In this document: positions 38,682 to 51,238 of the stretch, piece by piece | How the letters are laid out: every line of letters starts with the position of its first letter | How positions within the stretch are numbered: position 1 is the stretch's first letter | NCBI GenBank assembly: GCA_028564675.1 | Contig: JAOVVO010000317.1 | Coordinates: 23,996-87,995, forward strand | DNA: 64,000 nucleotides | DNA from: Onchocerca lupi | Taxonomy: Eukaryota; Nematoda; Chromadorea; Rhabditida; Onchocercidae | Reading direction: 5' to 3' | Notes under the pieces: generated by a model | What the model was told of the DNA's origin: nothing | The model's input: the letters and a program-made list of their open reading frames with translations, nothing else | The model's database searches: none | Translations under genes and position numbers: made by a program

Positions 38682-39487
38682 CACTGAGGAAAATAAACAT
38701 ACTCTAATTCTTCCTTGAACAGTATTTTAAGCTTTACTGGTTTAGCTGTAATTCAGGGCGTTAAGTTATTGGCTACTTATTTTTAGCTTTTGAGACTGCT
38801 GTTAAAAAGCGGAGTACTGTTCATGTTTCTCGTAAATAATTCTTTAGGCTCTAGATACATAGTAGGAATGTAGTATTCATTAGGACTGAAGGTCTTGAAA
38901 GCAACAGCTGAGGTCAAAGAAGCAAAAAATGAATAATAAATCAAATAAGATTGCTAAATTGATCAGTTGAATAAGTTTCGTTAACTCGATCCGTCTCCAT
39001 CTCAGCAGTTTCACGCGCTTTTGAATTCTCTTTTTTCAATGTTCTTTACAACTTTCCCTCACAGTACTTGTTTGCTATCGGTCTCGAGGTCGTATTTAGC
39101 CTTAAATGACGTTTACCACTCTTTTTAAGCTAGGATTATTCGTCATCAGTGGAATGAATAAGTTGATGGCTGACTTTAGGTTTTTCAAAATCTTCAAATC
39201 TGCTGACCTCAGTTTCCAAATCGCTGAATTTTCTATAGGAAAATATCTTCCCTTCCATAAATTCTAAAACTTCCAAACCTCAAATTCCGACAGTTCGAAA
39301 TGAACGATTAGGAATTAAACAACCAATAACAAAAGAGGTGTGCAACGCATCTCATACAGGACATTCAAACGGGTTAATGTTTATGGCCACAAGGACGACG
39401 ATTTGATCTTTCAGGCGATCATTCCGGTTAGGTTTCGGTAGATTATTTTCAAGTTGTACTTTTTGGATTTACTGCCAGGTTATATCT
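38682..39487. other. Decayed sequence between lipA relic and tafazzin
   Basis: No intact gene. On the - strand 39273-39130 opens a frame reading KFSDLETEVSRFEDFEKPK up to TAA, and 39060-38955 reads KARETAEMETDRVNETY in a frame that also closes; both have coding-like, charged composition but stops and shifts separate them. They may be pieces of one degraded gene. The last 80 bases contain the tafazzin 5' region. Confidence 0.3.
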
Positions 39488-41555
39488 ATGTTTTCAGGCA
39501 TTGGAAATGTTGTTAAAAAGATGGGCAAATCATGCGGATTTCAATTCCAATGGCCCTTCCCGAAAAATCCCAATGCCTTGTATAGATTTGCTTCGAAGGC
39601 TACTCTCATCGCCGTCCTATCAGCGTGCAAACTTATCTTCTCATTAAGTATGTTTCTACTTCTGTATAATAGCTTAATATCCTTATCAACATGTTATCTC
39701 GGTTACTCGATATTCAGTTAGCAATATTGTCAATTATTATGTTTTGCTACCATTTGAAAGTTGTATTGCATTCCGCGTCTTATAAACGATTCTGGTTATG
39801 GTTTCTCTTCGTATAGTCTTATTTCTGTAGTCTTGTTCTGTATTTATGTTAACTAATGCCAAATTCTTTTGGAAATGTAATTTCAGATATAAATCGCATA
39901 TCAGTGATTAACAAAAATCGACTTTTATCTGTTCTGGAAAATAAGTCGAGGCCGTTGATCACTGTATCAAATCATCGTAGTAACATGGATGATCCTTTAA
40001 TTTGGTGTAAGCGTTTAATATGAAAGAAAAAAAATTGAAAATACAGATGTTGCAATTATCAGTTTCATTTTACTGATTCAAATTTCATCTTATCTAATCT
40101 TTTTACAGATTTAATCCCTAATGATATTTCATTTTCCTATTTCAGGTCTTTTTACTTGGCATGAATTCTTCTCTAATCTATCAAGATTTCGGTACACTTT
40201 GGCAGCACATAACATATGCTTTACCAATGCGTGGCATTCTTTGTTAGTACACTATTTTATAGTTTTTTTTTCTTTAATAGGAATTACATTTTAGGTTATG
40301 AAAACCGTGGAAACTATCCTAAATATTATATCTTATTTTCCAATGGAATATGCTATAATGTATGTTCAGAGTGATAGGAATCTTTTGTTTTGCACTTGAA
40401 ATGTTAGGCATAAAGTTTAGTCGCTTACCATTAATTTTTCTAGAGAAATTACTCTCCTAAACTTCATAAATTTTCGGAATTTCATATGAAGAGCTCATTA
40501 GTCGTTGCTTTCTCATCATTGACTTTCTCCGAATATTAATTTATTTCAAAGAAAAAGAAAAAAAATATCTATAATTCCAGTTTTTTGGTTCCTAACTTCC
40601 CTAAGTTTTCAGATTCTTTTCATTGGGGAAATGTGTACCTATTGTGCGTGGTGAAGGTGTTTATCAAAAGGGAGTTGATTTTTGTATTGAAAAACTTGCA
40701 GAAAACCAATGGATTCATATTTTTCCTGAAGGTAAAGTAACTCCCACTCCGATACGAATCAAATGGGGTGTAGCGCGAATGGTAGGTTACAAGTTTGTCA
40801 TTGTTATTTTTCTTCTTAATTTGATTATCATTTCGCTTACAAATGATCCCTCCGATTTTGTTTTCATACAGCATGGATAAGCTTGATTAGCAGGTCGAAA
40901 CATTAAAGACTTGTTTATACGGACATATATATATATAATATAAAAGTCGTTTAATTATTTCGTCATATCTATTTTCTATAAAATATTTCGGTCATTTCGA
41001 TGCAATAATTTATTCGTAGAAATTCAGTGGATCATTGCAATATGTCATTCTCTCATTTATCTCTATAAATAAATACATCAGCATATCACTTTTATAGTTA
41101 TAACTTGCAGATTATGGAAAGTCCGAACCCTCCAATAGTTCTACCTATATGGATACATCGAATGGCAGAGGTCTGGCCACAGTCGAAGCCATATTATCCT
41201 AGAATAGGAAAGGTAATAAATATCATCTTACGCACATCTTTTATGAAAAAAATCGTATCATTTTACCGAATTTTGAGTTTTTTTCATTCTTGTCATATCC
41301 TCTAGTCCCATTCTTTTTAACTGCCAATCTACTGAATAACATTCAAATGCTTAAAAATCTTCAAAAACCATTTCCATCTGACACATTCGCATATTGCAGC
41401 ATGTTACGATAATCATAGGCTCTGAAGTGGATATGAAAGAACATATGTGGAGGTTTCGCACCGGCTCCGAATCAGAAAGACGAAAAGCACTTGCTGATTT
41501 CGTGCAGGAAAAATTGTTTGACCTTGGTGCTCAAATTGACCAAACAAAATTTTAG
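39488..41555 (+). CDS. taz: Tafazzin, cardiolipin-remodelling acyltransferase
   Basis: Tafazzin transfers acyl chains between phospholipids and monolysocardiolipin in mitochondrial membranes. Six exons close in phase to 267 residues (human 262-292): 39488-39647, 39887-40006, 40146-40242, 40613-40781, 41111-41212, 41400-41555. The acyltransferase HxxxxD motif is NHRSNMDD (about residues 83-90). Motif III-like GVYQKGVDF and the acceptor-binding WIHIFPEGKV follow, with IKWGVARM and PIVLPIWIHRM, all tafazzin signatures. The N-terminus has WPFP as in human tafazzin. Two starts are possible: ATG 39488 overlaps a TTTTCAG acceptor (39491-39497), and ATG 39521 is in frame 11 codons later and fits the family N-terminus better. 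The C. elegans counterpart is acl-3. Confidence 0.94.
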
Positions 41556-41797
41556 CTATGAATGAAACATATCATAAGTGTGAATTGATGACTACTTCAA
41601 GTTCAGCTCAATTTTTATTTACTCTCTTCAGCTTTCTTCACATATTCACATATATTTTTGATGTTTAAGAATTAATATATTATACTTTCAAAAATTTCAA
41701 GCATATTGTGATATCAGGAAATTGGCTGTTATGTCCCTTCAAATTTTATTTTCTTGATGCATACTGATTTTTATGGTCTTTTTTTTGTTTTTTTTTG

Positions 41798-41828
<31 letters not shown>

Positions 41829-43499
41829 GGCAGAAAAGTGACTATCATGATTAATGCAAGGGGAGTCATGTAGTCAAACTTTTCATTGGTCTAATTAGAC
41901 TTTGATTAGAATGATACAAAAATGTATTTTATACAATCTTGTTTGATAATTTAGGAAAAATTGCTTTTCAAGGTTATAGGGAAGAGTTTCTTATCAAAAT
42001 AGAGCCGTTTATCTCATAACTGCATTAAAAGTGTTTTTTGGATATGAAGGATTGTTTACTGTTTGTAAAAAAAATAAATTTCTTCCATGACTTTTTGCAT
42101 GAAAAATAAACTTTCCTGTTAGAATTTGGGAGGGATAGTGATCAACATATGAATTTCATCGGCATCTTCTATTATCTTACAATGAGAAAAAAAAAAAGCA
42201 TAGTTTAGAAGCAAAACCTCACTTTACATTGCAGTAAGTTGTGACATACGTTCCAAATCGCTGACAAGTCTTATATGATCAGGATTGGAAAATTTCCAAT
42301 TGTAAGAGTAACTTCATTAAGTTGGTTATTTTTGCAGTATGACTGTGTTCTATGGAGCAGCATCGAATAAAGCATAAAGTCGATTCTGTTCGCAATAATA
42401 TTAAAATTCTAATAATGTAATACATAAACATTGCATAATCATCCACAATTTGGGATAATTCTGATTTTCTTTTCGAATGAGATAAGATAGCCGAAGAGGA
42501 GCAAATATGTGATGTAAATCTTGGTGGCTCGTACAAAAAAAAGAAAAAAATAAAATACATTTTAAATGTTCATAATTTTATAAGAAAATTCCATAAAATG
42601 AAGCAAGATAATCATTCAGTATTGAAATGCTGTAAGAGATGCTAATTAACGAAATCTTTCATAATTTCTGTATATTCTTTATCAACAGGATACATATCGG
42701 TGAATGACGGAAAATGACTGACCAAATACACATTAAAATTTCTTCATTTCAAGGTAATTATTATAATGATGTGAAAAAGATGGGTAAAAACACGTTGTTT
42801 TCTTCTTAAATGCAAAAAATTGCCATTTTCGGCTGCAAAAATACAATATTTGTGTTTTCTTTTGTGCATAATATTAGTTAATGCACTCCACTGAACTTTT
42901 AATATATGCTACTTCTTTTTTTTTTTTAAGTTTTTTTTTAAGATGCTTTTTTTTTCATTTTTTCAAGAAGTTTATTTCCTTCTTGCAAGGTTTGAATATT
43001 TCATCCTTTCAAATAACGGAAATTTTGTTGTATTATTTATAACAAACTTATTGCAAGACAATGATTTGAATTAGCATATGCAAATTTCTGTTTAAAAAAT
43101 TTTACAAATTCGAAAATATACTTTCAAGAAAATTAGGAGGAATTTTGAAGGGAATGTGCATAGAATAGGAATGACTGTTGAGAGATGATAAAATGGAAGG
43201 AAAGTGAAATGGAAGGTGGTGAAGTGCGAGGATTGCAGAAGGGCATGTCGCTCTCGTGAACGCTTATATCATCAATTAGCAGTTGTTTGTTGGAAGTTGG
43301 GAAGTTTTTAACGATAACAGAAAGCAAGGAATGCAGTTCAATTGATCCATCCATCCAGCTAACATTCGAACGAAGGAAATGAGCAGGAAAGCAAACTTCA
43401 AACATTTTGAACTTATCCTGTGTTTGTGTTTGTGCGTGGCTGTTGTTCTGGTTTTCGAACCGATTTCGAATTCAAAAACCACATTGAAGAAATTGGACG
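41556..43499. other. Intergenic, no gene seen
   Basis: AT-rich spacer with poly-T tracts at about 41779-41829 and 42920-42960. No splice-consistent or family-matching frame was found on either strand. The last few hundred bases (43130-43490) are more balanced and may be the promoter and 5' UTR of the next small gene. Confidence 0.5.
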
Positions 43500-43670
43500 A
43501 TGGCACCTCCGTCATCTCGTAAGCAGAGCATTGTTGAGGCTGCCGAAAGAACTTTTGATAAGAACACCCTTATTCTTATTGTTAATTTGCTTATTCTCGT
43601 TGTACTCACCAGCCTACTTTACATGGTGGCAACCTCCGCAATGGCTTCATCCAGAAGGGATGAGAATTAA
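43500..43670 (+). CDS. Small single-pass membrane protein, unknown family
   Basis: An ATG follows an in-frame TGA by 12 bases and opens 56 codons to TAA (43668-43670). The protein has a short basic, Ser/Pro N-terminus (MAPPSSRKQSIVEAAERTFD), one hydrophobic helix of about 21 residues (residues 24-44: LILIVNLLILVVL...SLLYMV) and a charged end SSRRDEN. The composition and clean topology look coding, and a different reading of the same bases (WWQPPQWLHPEGMRIN) looks less natural but cannot be fully excluded. No family is recognised. It stands alone, intronless, between tafazzin and PEX2. The topology is likely N-in if the positive-inside rule holds. Confidence 0.5.
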   Translation: MAPPSSRKQSIVEAAERTFDKNTLILIVNLLILVVLTSLLYMVATSAMASSRRDEN

Positions 43671-46066
43671 CATTGGTTAGTAACTAAGCTTTTATCTTAA
43701 TTACTTTCAATTTTTTTTTTTATCATCTCTGTTTACTTCAAATTTTCTAATTATTAAAAAAATGACCGTTCAAATTGAGTAGGATTGAAATTTTTCTGAA
43801 TCATTGAAATATGAAATAATTAGGGAAAAGTGATATCGTTTGACTTTTCATAATGGTTTGATGGTTTTTTTTTTTTCTTTTTTTTAAATTTAATGGGATT
43901 TGCCATCAATATCATTCAGAAAGCTCATTTTCCGATAGTAATGAATACTGAACATTTCCATATCTGAACTGCAGAAGGATACTTATGATATTAATCGTCT
44001 CTTCTATTTTTCTTTCGAAAAAATCAAACATCGTCAGCAGTCTTAAGGCAATGTTGAAACATGGTGGGACATATTTGAGATATTTGATCATGTTACAAAG
44101 ATAATGTCATTAATTAAGGCTGTCGATCGTTCAAACCACCATTGTCTTAACTAACAAATCATTAAACGAAACGCTTTACGTCCAAAGGTACGCGATTTTT
44201 TTAGAAATTGGAATTATAGAAATAATTTTTTAAAATGGACCAATTGGAAATTACTCGAATATATTGAATTATTTACTTTGTTATTGTTATCAACAATATC
44301 TCTGAGAATGTCCTTCAATTTTTAAGAAAAACTTCGCAGTTTCAAGTGCTATGAAGACCGGATGCCGTCATATAAACATTAAAAAAAAATACCTTTCCAT
44401 CATATTAGAAGTGCATACTCTGACAAGCCATTTCAAAATCTTTGAAAGTACTAACATTGGGATTCTTGACGTTACCAATATGCACCAGCTAAAGAGAACT
44501 CGGTATTACATTTAGAAACCATATTGGATTAAGTCTCGGATCTAAAAATAATCTCGAATCTCGGTAGCAAAGTCATATCTAAGCAAGTGTTCATATGTGC
44601 TTTGTATCCCATCGATCTGATATGTTTTTTGTTTCGAAAGCAGATGAGTTCAATCGCATGCAAAATAATTCTGAGAAGGAAGAATTTCAACGATGATTAA
44701 CTTGTCAGTTGCATCACTTCCCTTAGCTAATTAATGTTCGATAGTATCTTCTTGATTTGCCTAACGCTTCTTCAAATATATCATTAAAATATTATTTATA
44801 CATTACGATATGGTGGTAAATGCTTTGAGGAAGTTATATATGGCCATATCCAAGTTGTAAGTGCGACACCGTAACCACTCTTACGATCATCTCGATTTGT
44901 ATATAAGGTGAAGCTGACTTTAATAGATGATAATTTTTTTTTTTTGTTAAATTAATTGGTCTTCATAAAATAATATAAGGAATTCATTAATTACCGCTAA
45001 ATATTCCACTTTATATAAATAAAATATTCTGTTCCTCAATGCAATGAGCTCAGCAACATTTCAATCAAAAAAGTTTCCGAAATTTCAAATTTACATCGTC
45101 AGTGTGAAAAGAAATGCCGCCGTTTATCCAACAATATCTGTCAGTGGGAAGCATGAAAGAAAAAAAAAACGTCAATCATTAAGGCTTCTAAACCATTCCG
45201 TCTATTACTTTATTGAATGTTTTTATTTCATTTTCAATTTTGCTTTTGTGATGAAAATAATAAACTTCATTGGAAATTCCTTAATCAGTATTGAACTGAT
45301 TATGGTTGACCTATTTCCTCCTACAGCTCCAAAATCTTAACGATTTTGATTAGACAATATTATGCATTCAGATTATTATGAAACGGTTAGCAATTTTGTA
45401 TTTCCGAATTACACAGGTCGTAAATCAGAAAGGGAAAAAAAATGGAAAATTGGTATCACAGAATGAGGTGGAAAACGACTAGATTTGCCATAAAGAAAGC
45501 TTGATTTGTGTACAGGAAGAAGCAAGAGAAAGGAAGGATGTTGAGAAAGTAATAAGAGAAAAAAAAGATATTTTTCTCAATTTTCGGGTATAATTCTACT
45601 TTATAAATCATTGAGTTTAGCATTCCTGACATGCATTTCGATCACTAATCGCCAAACTGCTATGACATTCATCGCAATCAAACCATCTCAATCTCATTTT
45701 AGAATTAGCTTGAGTTCGCATCTACTTCTCCTTCTCCCAATGCTTCCATAACCTAGATTACCTATAAGATTCGCTTCCATATATCTTTCTACACTAATCA
45801 ATTATTACGATTGTTTACTCAAATTGATAAACTTCATTCATTTATATACAGGACTGGATAATTGTACATTACAATCACACAGAAATGATGTATTTTATGC
45901 ATTATGAAATTCTAAAGCTATCGTGATGATGATCAAATGTTATGATAAACAGATAAAATAAATTGAGATTAGACATAAAAAAAACACACTACCTGTCCAA
46001 TAAGCTACGTCACGAAAATAAGAAAATAAATATTGTTTCAGGATATGTTGTATTAACGTTCACATT
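43671..46066. other. Intergenic, no gene seen
   Basis: A 2.4 kb convergent spacer. An open + frame of 98 codons at 45044-45340 begins MSSATFQSKKFPKFQIY but has no family similarity and shifts to AT-driven hydrophobic residues; it is not called. No tRNA-like A and B boxes were seen. Confidence 0.45.
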
Positions 46067-48069
46067 TTACAAATTTTGGTTCAACAACTGTAGAAAATGG
46101 TAACAATCTGACTTCGTAATGCTTCCACATAACGCACAAAAAGGTTCGATGTAAAAACAGGTATAGCAGCAAATATGTCCACAAGTAACATTCTTCACCG
46201 GTATCACAACTCTTTGTTGGCATCGTGTGCATGATATTGTCTTTAGATTTGTTTGTTTCTCATACCATTTATATCTTGTCGTTCTCCAAAAACAATTCCT
46301 CAGTGGAATTAAAAGAACCAACAGATCCCGAAATGAACACCATATGAGCTTTCGATTGAGTGTCTCAAAATTCAACAAACCTAAAATGGAAACTGAGGCA
46401 AGAGTTTTCAGAAATTTCGTAGATAGATCTTTAAATGATGGTAGATATTTGTGCTCTTCGCATTACTAATAAATGTCATATGAAAACCATTTCTTCATTG
46501 TTGGTGCTTTTCTTCAATACATGGTGTTTTTATTTATTGGACCTTACCATCCGATTTTCAAATTATTCATTTTGAGAAACAACACTTAAAATCTTCTGAT
46601 CTGAATTCAGGACCAATATTTCCTTCATTCGTAAAGTGTTTCCTTTAAACTTCTTTTTTCTTTTTTCTCCTAAACTTTAATCTCATTCGTCCTTTAATTT
46701 CAGTCATTCTTCTTTCTTTTTTATTCACTTAATGTATAAGTAATTATAAAGGATGTCCTCATATTTCTAACGTAGCCAAAAAAGAGAAAAGCTTCGGCTT
46801 TTTCCAGGAATTTCATTTTATAAGAGCAATTTCTATATAAATATATTCAGAACATAAAACTAAATCTGAATCTCACTACGTCCACCCACTTCAAATGCCT
46901 CACCACTTGGTGTTGTAGTTACAGTAATTAAACATTTGTTTTTACTTCCGCATATAAACGGTTCTTAATAACAGTTGAGGTATATCTCTCCATTTTTTGG
47001 TAGAATTTAGTACGTCTCTTATATATTAATAACCAGACTGATGTCGTGAAATATTTGTTTATCTTTGAATTTTTCAATATATCTATAGATTAATTGAAAT
47101 ACTTTTCTGGTTTGTTTGTTTATCCATTCTATATGCGATTACTTTATTAATGAATGGCATAGGAACTTTCTGCTTTCGCTATTCTAATTTATGTAATAGA
47201 ATTATGCAATATCCAGTACTCATCTCGCATTCATTTGCACTTCTTTTTCGATAAAAATGTGATTACAAAGATAAAATCCTTCTGTTAGCTTAAAAAACAG
47301 TAACTTTGTCAGTTGACATATTATTATGACTATTATAGGGAGTCAAAATTGTCTTATTTTCCTTATAAAAAAATTTTAATAAATTGGTAGATATATCGTA
47401 CCCAGTGTCTCTCTCGGTACAACTTTCAAGCGCGTAATTCGTTCTGTAAGATTCTGATAACCACCCTTGCGATAAAAATACAGAAGCTGTAAAAAATTTG
47501 CTAAACGACAAATGGCGACCATCTTATGTATCCATCTGATATAATGGCAAGACGAAGAAAGCAAACGGTTTTGAATATAAGGTGCCAGGATCGAAAGCAT
47601 AAAATGAAGAACTGGTTGCCATTTAGATGACTCGTCTAAGTTGCATCCTGGTGAATATTACAACAATTTGGATTGGTATTAACAAATATTTTAAGAAAGT
47701 AAACACATTCTGCAATTTTAATGAACTTAACAAATTGTTTAGAATGTGTTGATTTGTTAAATCTAACATATACTAACTTGCATCAAAACATAACACCTAA
47801 CAAAAGTTCAGGAATTCTGTGAATAAAAATGACTGAATAAAGAAAAAAACCAACGACAAAGAGATGAAAAACTTACCGCTCTTTAGCCGGTTAAACCATA
47901 GAAGAGTATCAATGATTAAGAGAACTTCATTCTGGATGCTTTCCAGTTTGATAGCAATTGGTAAAGGAAATTTACTTCTCCAGTCCTTGAAGCTGTTTTC
48001 TGCAGCTTCACGTATGGCCTGATTCATCATGTGATGATCAAGACTAGCGACTCTTGTAGTGACTTCCAT
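46067..48069 (-). CDS. prx-2: Peroxin PEX2 (RING-type E3 of the peroxisomal import complex)
   Basis: PEX2 is one of three membrane RING ligases that ubiquitinate the import receptor PEX5. Three exons close in phase to 250 residues (human 305): 48069-47877, 47647-47402, 46380-46067. The N-terminal part reads RVASLDHHMMNQAIREA, the middle has the PEX2 segment FYRKGGYQNLTERI, and the last exon gives KLIWCSFRDLLVLLIPLRN, matching human LLWHGFTEFLIFLLPLIN. The RING follows: CTRC, CGHICCYTC and CALC. The spacing CxxC...CxHxxCxxC...CxxC keeps the metal ligands usual for PEX2, although it is short. A TTTCTAG acceptor five bases before the ATG suggests leader trans-splicing or a 5' exon. The gene lies 770 bases after RBM17 on the same strand. 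Confidence 0.87.
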
Positions 48070-48835
48070 CACAGCTAGAAATATTTATCAGATGGATATT
48101 GAATGTTTCCTGCGCGCTCTTAAATCTACAATTCCAGAAAAAAAACCAGTTAAGTTGAGGTAAAGTCGAAATTCAGATTATCACGAACAATTGCCATGAA
48201 TTACTGGAGTATATCAATGTCACAGAATAAGACAATCGAGAAAATTCAAGAAACATGAAGTTGCAATGCCGACTATTTTAGCGAACAGTTCGTACCCTCG
48301 TCGCAGTATTAATTGCCTGAGACATTTAGAAATCCCATATATTCGAGTTAAATACAAATCCAGAATTGACCAACTGGTCCCCAAATTTATATACGGGAAC
48401 ATTGTGAATGATGCAACGAAACTTATAGCAAACTTTTTATTCAAAGATTTAAAACTCCATGTACAACGAGTTCCCAAATCGTACAATATCAGAGAAATAC
48501 CATTATCTAGGCACAAGTTGGTTAACTGAAGCTTCATATATTCCTCTATCCAAAAAGAGTCAAGTTCCTTCTCAAGAGATTCTTATGTCTACCAAAAACA
48601 TTTTCGCTAAAGATTGCGTCCTCAGTCCCAAAACTAGCTGCCTTTAAGCAAAATAAAGCAAACTACGGACTAAGATCAAATAAATTGATTAAATTTGTAT
48701 AGGCTGGCAGGGAAAAATAGGAAGCGAACTACAAAATAATCCTTGTCAATCACGAAATCTTATTGTTACGAGCAATTCAAACGGTCTCCACACACATAAC
48801 AATAAATTTTTTCGTAAAGTAATAATGTAAACATT
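48070..48835. other. Spacer between RBM17 and PEX2 genes
   Basis: Both flanking genes read on the - strand. Two overlapping open frames of about 90-105 codons on opposite strands (48266-48529 + and 48220-48537 -) have no recognisable similarity and no convincing splice partners, so neither is called. An intercistronic spacer of this size is long for a nematode operon. Confidence 0.4.
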
Positions 48836-51201
48836 TCATTGATCAAATTGATTAGCATTATAAGCCTCGAGATCATAGAATGAAGCCTTAATGGAGCGGC
48901 CACCAAAAAACCGCCCGTTCAAATCAACGAATGCTTTTATGGCTTGTCCTACATTCGCAAATTCGACAAAAATGCGGACGGCTTCATCATCGCTGGCTTG
49001 GAGGAGCTAGAAATAAGCATGTATTAAGCTGTTGCGCATACTAAAATTAAAACACCACAATTTACAAAAATTCTGCATATTTCAGCAGCTATTCCTTGAG
49101 TTAATGCTCTTTCAATCTCTACAAATACAGAAAAAATTCTTAATATGCTCAGGAATATGTATCACAGTGCACTGAAATATAAAATGAGGTTGATTCACAT
49201 TATATCATCCCACACTGCATGATATTCAGTAATGAATACATCAAATTAATAAGTGAGAAAAACAAAGAAATCCCAAACACACTTCTCGAGAAATCCAGAT
49301 GAACTAATTTACATACCACGAAATGAGATCTATCATTATCCTTTTCAAATACAGCTGTAAATGTCATAAGAATTTCTCGGTGGAGTTTTTTTTTTTTTTT
49401 TTTTCAGAAAAAACATACCCTGAAAATGACAACTTTATTGACTTGCCCATATTTCTTCATCTCATCTTTCACTTCCGGTTCCAGTTGGTCGTCAATTTCA
49501 TCTGGACCGACCATATTCTGGAAAAATTTGGTAACGGAACTGAAACTGGCAACTCAACATTAAGCAAATGGTTCATCCAAAAAATTTTCAAAAAATAGAA
49601 ACACGGGAAAATAACGGGACCGCAAAATTTAAATTTTTCCTCCATTCATTCTCTTCCGTAACCATCAACAATTCTTCGAAGAAAATGCATTAAAATTATT
49701 ACAAAATTCAAACTGACAAGGCAATTAGAAAAATGTAAGACACTGTTCATCATACTCTCCAGTTGATTTAGAAAATTTCAACATGACATACCCGCAGCAA
49801 TAGTATGCGGGATGACTGCTTCAAGGCTTCAGTCATATTCACTGCTGGGGTTGCACTTACGGTTGGCAATCCTAGCGGAGGTGAAACAGATGCTTCAGCT
49901 AAAATAAAATCGATAAACATTCAGAAAATCCACCCAGAAATAAAAAATTTTAAAAAAAGATCAACTGATTCGGAGCACATTTTATATATGATTTCTGAAA
50001 CAAACCTCGGGCATTCAGTTCATGTTCATTCACTATCACCCCTGAATTCTTTCCTAGCCTCTCAACTTTTAAAGCCGTGCTCATCCCCTGACCAGATCGT
50101 CCCAAACCTGCGCCCTCCTGAAAAAAAAAAAAAAAAAAAAAAAGCTTAAGAACTATGGTTACTGAATGCGAACAGTATGCACTGATTAAATAATAGCAAC
50201 AAGTTATGCCAAATTTACAGCTAACAAATGACATAATAGGATAAACATTCAATCCCGCACCATTAAAATAAACTATTAAATTCAATTTTAGAAGCAAAAT
50301 TATTAATATTTCTGACTATTTCCTTCATTTCAACTTCCGCTCAAAATACTGGAAATATCATTCCTGAATATCCTATAAGACAAAAGTTAACAACAAAATT
50401 TTTTTTGTACCTTATAACCAAATTTGGACATAATGTTAGCAGCAACTCCTAGCCCTTTCCCAGCACCGAATGATGGAATAAATGATGGTGGTGGCATTTC
50501 AGAAGCAGTATTTCCAACATCGGAGTTTGCTGGTAATTCAACTTTGCTATCTTCTTCCATAAGAATTTTTGGCGGTGCAATTGCTGCTCCCGCTGTACGT
50601 TTTGCAATTTCTTCCTGATGTTCTCTGAAAAACAAAATTCAAACATCAGCTGAAATCTTCACAAAATGAAACCATAATTCTTATCACCCAGGGAAGGAAG
50701 AAGGAAGAATATCAATTGGCAACACTATGAAGCATACCTATTTAATCTTTCGGCAATTTCTTTCGCAATTTTTTCTTTTGCTCTCCTTTCATCCATTTTT
50801 TGCTTATGTTTAGCGTAATCGGTTGGAGCTGTAGGGTTATACTCATCTTCAACCAAAATTTCACCAAAAAGGAACACCTAAACAAATATATTGAATAACA
50901 ATTTGCAGCACAATAAAAACTGTTGGTACTAACAATCCTAATTTCTTTAGTGCTCACTGGAACATACCTTATCTTCTTTCAATGCTTTGGGTATGAATGA
51001 AAGCGGTGGCCCATCGCCTAGAGGCATTGCTTTGTGGGGCCGCAAGAAAGAGGCCTTTGAAGGGCGATTTTTTGCAGATAAATCAACAACAGGTGTAACA
51101 ACACTTCGCTGAAAAAAAAAAAATGCAACAATAATCACTTCAAGAATACAACGTATTTACCCAATATATCAATCCTCATATACAAGACGAACTTACAAAA
51201 A

Positions 51202-51238
<37 letters not shown>

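Noticed and set aside
45044..45340. 98-codon + frame
   Set aside because: No similarity and a drift to Phe/Ile-rich residues typical of noncoding AT-rich DNA.
48220..48537. Overlapping 90-105 codon frames on both strands between RBM17 and PEX2
   Set aside because: No family similarity, no splice partners, and both strands equally open, which suggests chance.
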